A DNA stretch of 7,502 nucleotides from Bacteroidota bacterium (GTDB lineage Bacteria > Bacteroidota > Bacteroidia > Flavobacteriales_F > PHOS-HE28). Location: positions 1-7,502 of the forward strand of contig JAEZCB010000281.1 in NCBI GenBank assembly GCA_023412755.1. Reading direction: 5' to 3'. The notes under the pieces were generated by a model. It worked only from the letters and a program-made list of their open reading frames with translations. It ran no database searches and had not been told where the DNA came from. How positions within the stretch are numbered: position 1 is the stretch's first letter; the number at the start of each line of letters is the position of its first letter. Made by a program: the position numbers and the translations under genes. This document shows positions 5,758 through 7,502 of the stretch, piece after piece.

Positions 5758-6975
5758 TCATGGTATGTGCAGCAGCCGGATCGTAAGAAGATCCGATCCG
5801 CTTGCGCAACGGATGGTATAAAGACCGGAGGCCATACCATGCAATGAACCGGGCAGGTGTGACCTGCCTGTGGGGATCGGTCCATCCAACAGTACACCCA
5901 CCTCCCGGCCCCAGGCATCATGGAGTGTGATGCGAACCTGATCCGTGTGCCCAAGATCCAACCAAAGATCAAAATGATCCCGTACAGGATTTGGATGGAT
6001 CGTGACGTTGGTGGTTGAAGGCATTTCTGCTACGCCCACTGGCCCGATCGGTACGGCCAACGCGGCAACGGCCGCCAACGAAAGACGGGCCAGCTTTTCA
6101 TAATACGGTACATTGAAGTGCTCTACTTTGTCGTTCGGCGTATGGTAGTAGGGATTGCCATCCGCACCGAATTCCTCAATGATCAAAACCGCTCCGTAGT
6201 CCTCGAACCAATAGGATGCATGGTCACTATAAGTCGCACCAGGCACGGTAAGCAGCAGGTCCAAGCCGATCTGATATTGCTCATGTACCGAGAAGACCGT
6301 ATCGGCGATCTCATGGCTGTTGCCGATCGGTCTAGAATGGATGCGCGCCTTCGCATCATGGTTGCTGTCATAGGCTATGGCATCCATGTTGATCACTGCC
6401 CTCAGCTGCAAATCGTTGGCTGCCAGGCCACCTGCGTGGAATGCACTACCTATCCGACCCTGCTCCTCCTCATCCCAGAAAACGAACATGACCGGATGTT
6501 CCAGATCATGGTCCGCGATCACACGGGCCATTTCCAACAAGGCCGCGGTGCCGCTTCCGTTATCATCCGCACCGGGGGCTTCATAGACACCGCCAGGCAT
6601 GGCATCGAAGTGGGCTCCGGCAAGTACCGGAGCGGCTCCCGGCACCTGGCCTTGCTTCATAGCGATGATGTTGCGGCCTGTTGAACTGAACACCTGCGTC
6701 CCAGGTTGAAGTCCGTACTGGGTGAGCTTTTGTATGATGAATTCCTCAGCCAGTGCATTGCCGGGCGCATCCCTATGCCTGCTCAGAATGTACTGTTCAC
6801 CCTGCCCTACATCCACTGGCAGCACGCCCGTTAGCTGTTCCACATGGCGTATCATGGAATCGATGCTCATCTCCTGTAGCATCTGTTGTATCACGGTATG
6901 TTGTGCCTGCAAAGCACAGTGCCCGCACAGAAGCAGCACAGGCAACAACAGCGGCCGTATGGGCAGCACGATCAT
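5758..6975 (-). CDS. M28 family zinc aminopeptidase with T9SS C-terminal sorting domain, 405 aa
   Basis: This is a secreted di-zinc peptidase that should remove N-terminal residues from peptides outside the cell. A signal peptide (residues 1 to about 25, ending ALQAQ) precedes the peptidase domain (about 35-310). All M28 metal and catalytic positions are visible: His122 and Asp124 in AGAHFDAMPGG, bridging Asp137 in GADDNGSGTAALLEMAR, catalytic Glu170 and ligand Glu171 in FWDEEEQGRIGS, Asp198 in NMDAIAYD, and His278 in YYHTPNDKVEHFN. Residues from about 323 form a T9SS tail: TIHPNPVRDHFDLWLDL, LHDAWGREV, then HGMASGLYTIRC. Export through the outer membrane to the surface or medium follows from that. 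The ATG at 6975-6973 overlaps the TGA of the upstream gene as ATGA, a sign of coupled translation. No protease-associated domain interrupts the catalytic core. Exact substrate preference is not predictable. Confidence 0.94.
   Translation of the reverse strand: MIVLPIRPLLLPVLLLCGHCALQAQHTVIQQMLQEMSIDSMIRHVEQLTGVLPVDVGQGEQYILSRHRDAPGNALAEEFIIQKLTQYGLQPGTQVFSSTGRNIIAMKQGQVPGAAPVLAGAHFDAMPGGVYEAPGADDNGSGTAALLEMARVIADHDLEHPVMFVFWDEEEQGRIGSAFHAGGLAANDLQLRAVINMDAIAYDSNHDAKARIHSRPIGNSHEIADTVFSVHEQYQIGLDLLLTVPGATYSDHASYWFEDYGAVLIIEEFGADGNPYYHTPNDKVEHFNVPYYEKLARLSLAAVAALAVPIGPVGVAEMPSTTNVTIHPNPVRDHFDLWLDLGHTDQVRITLHDAWGREVGVLLDGPIPTGRSHLPGSLHGMASGLYTIRCASGSDLLTIRLLHIP
5777..5795 (+). terminator. candidate hairpin just past the cupredoxin gene
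   Basis: CGGATC (5777-5782) and GATCCG (5790-5795) are exact inverted copies around a 7-base centre, 22 bases after the cupredoxin stop. The convergent peptidase gene leaves only 2 bases between stops, so any terminator for the cupredoxin must lie inside the opposing coding sequence, as this does. There is no T-tract, and the hairpin may be coincidental. Confidence 0.2.
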
Positions 6976-7502
6976 CTGCTCTTGAAGGAGACCACCCGTT
7001 CCACGAAGCGGCCTCTCGTGGTATGGAAGATCACCAGGTAAGTGGCGGCCTCCGCAGGTAATTCCACCTGCCAGTTGCTACTGCCATTGGGTATGGAACG
7101 GGCCACAGTGGAATCCTTCATATCCACCAACTCAATGCTTGTGACCTTCTCCGTGATCCCTTCCACACGCAGCAACCCATCACGAACAGGGTTTGGGAAG
7201 ATGCGAACGCCCAATTCCCCGATCTCATCCACATGCACGCTTTGGTCCACCACCTCGGCTTCTTTAACGAGCACCGGACTGCCATCCGCGGCCTCATACA
7301 TGCTTTTGAAAAGATCGATCTCAGGTGTGCTGAATGCGAACATCTCCTCCATCCACAAGGGAGGTGCACTCTGGTACCACACACGTGCACGCACGATGAT
7401 GAGGCCTGTATAGCCATCCATCGGCACATGGTACCGCACCTTATCCGTGCCACTGCCTTCCACCCCATTCGCATACCGGTTGAAATCCACATCGTTCTCC
7501 TG
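6972..7502 (-). CDS. C-terminal part of a T9SS-tailed exported protein (5' end outside window)
   Basis: The frame is open to the window's right edge (the first visible codons read Gln-Glu-Asn-Asp), so the GTG at 7490 is an internal codon and at least 176 residues are the end of a longer protein. The last 80 or so residues are a typical type A T9SS sorting domain: GVRIFPNPVRDGLLRVEG, SIELVDMKDS and a strand-rich basic end, VERVVSFKSR. The part before it (YTGLIIVRARVWYQSAPP, WMEEMFAFSTPEIDLFKSM, GSPVLV) is a beta-rich domain ending in an amphipathic helix. It recalls the region that follows heme-binding modules in some exported multiheme proteins of this phylum. That resemblance is from memory, and no CxxCH is present in the visible part. 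The stop overlaps the M28 peptidase start by 4 bases, so the two are one operon and probably travel by the same secretion route. Confidence 0.8.
   Translation of the reverse strand, partial: QENDVDFNRYANGVEGSGTDKVRYHVPMDGYTGLIIVRARVWYQSAPPLWMEEMFAFSTPEIDLFKSMYEAADGSPVLVKEAEVVDQSVHVDEIGELGVRIFPNPVRDGLLRVEGITEKVTSIELVDMKDSTVARSIPNGSSNWQVELPAEAATYLVIFHTTRGRFVERVVSFKSR

Noticed and set aside
6118..6684. 188-codon plus-strand frame
   Set aside because: Antisense to the M28 peptidase core, where all metal-binding motifs are intact on the minus strand. No domain is recognisable in the plus-strand translation.
1..7502. defence system, prophage, integron or secondary-metabolite cluster
   Set aside because: No nuclease, helicase, integrase, phage structural or synthase domain is present. 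Every gene fits envelope, surface or secretion roles.
1..7502. tRNA or rRNA genes
   Set aside because: No cloverleaf with a GTTCRA-type T-arm, nor any rRNA-conserved segment, was seen on either strand in the non-coding gaps.

Overview
The window looks like ordinary chromosome from a member of the Bacteroidota, probably a moderately GC-rich Flavobacteriales-type bacterium. Three of the eight genes end in the beta-rich tail with a 'PNP'-like start that marks cargo of the type IX secretion system (T9SS), which is restricted to this phylum. Most starts have weak or badly spaced Shine-Dalgarno sequences, which also fits. The taxonomic call is inference from protein style, not from a marker gene.

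Layout. Positions 1-1833 (+): two overlapping GT-B glycosyltransferases, the first cut by the window edge, probably the end of a surface-glycan cluster. Positions 1834-2052: non-coding tail-to-tail region with a REP-like repeat present as an inverted pair and a 12-bp palindrome. Positions 2053-2709 (-): a secreted protein of about six 24-residue MORN_2/YwqK-type repeats. Positions 2710-2841: divergent intergenic region with a perfect 9-bp-arm hairpin and a short tandem repeat. Positions 2842-3942 (+): murB, the peptidoglycan precursor reductase, carrying an in-frame insert made of inverted arrays of a 7-bp repeat. Positions 4009-5085 (+): a lipoprotein di-heme cytochrome c peroxidase. Positions 5123-5755 (+): a cupredoxin with a T9SS tail. 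Positions 5758-7502 (-): an M28 metallopeptidase with a T9SS tail, translationally coupled to an upstream T9SS-tailed protein whose N-terminus lies outside the window.

How they work together. The two glycosyltransferases probably act in one glycan pathway. The peroxidase and cupredoxin are adjacent and may form a redox pair in the cell envelope. The M28 peptidase and the partial T9SS protein are one transcription unit meeting the cupredoxin gene tail to tail. murB is a housekeeping gene with no functional link to its neighbours that I can see.

I do not see a multi-gene undescribed system. The observation most worth following is the 71-bp palindromic heptamer array inside the murB reading frame, which appears to add about 24 residues to an essential enzyme without breaking it. 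A second, unrelated repeat family lies less than 2 kb away.
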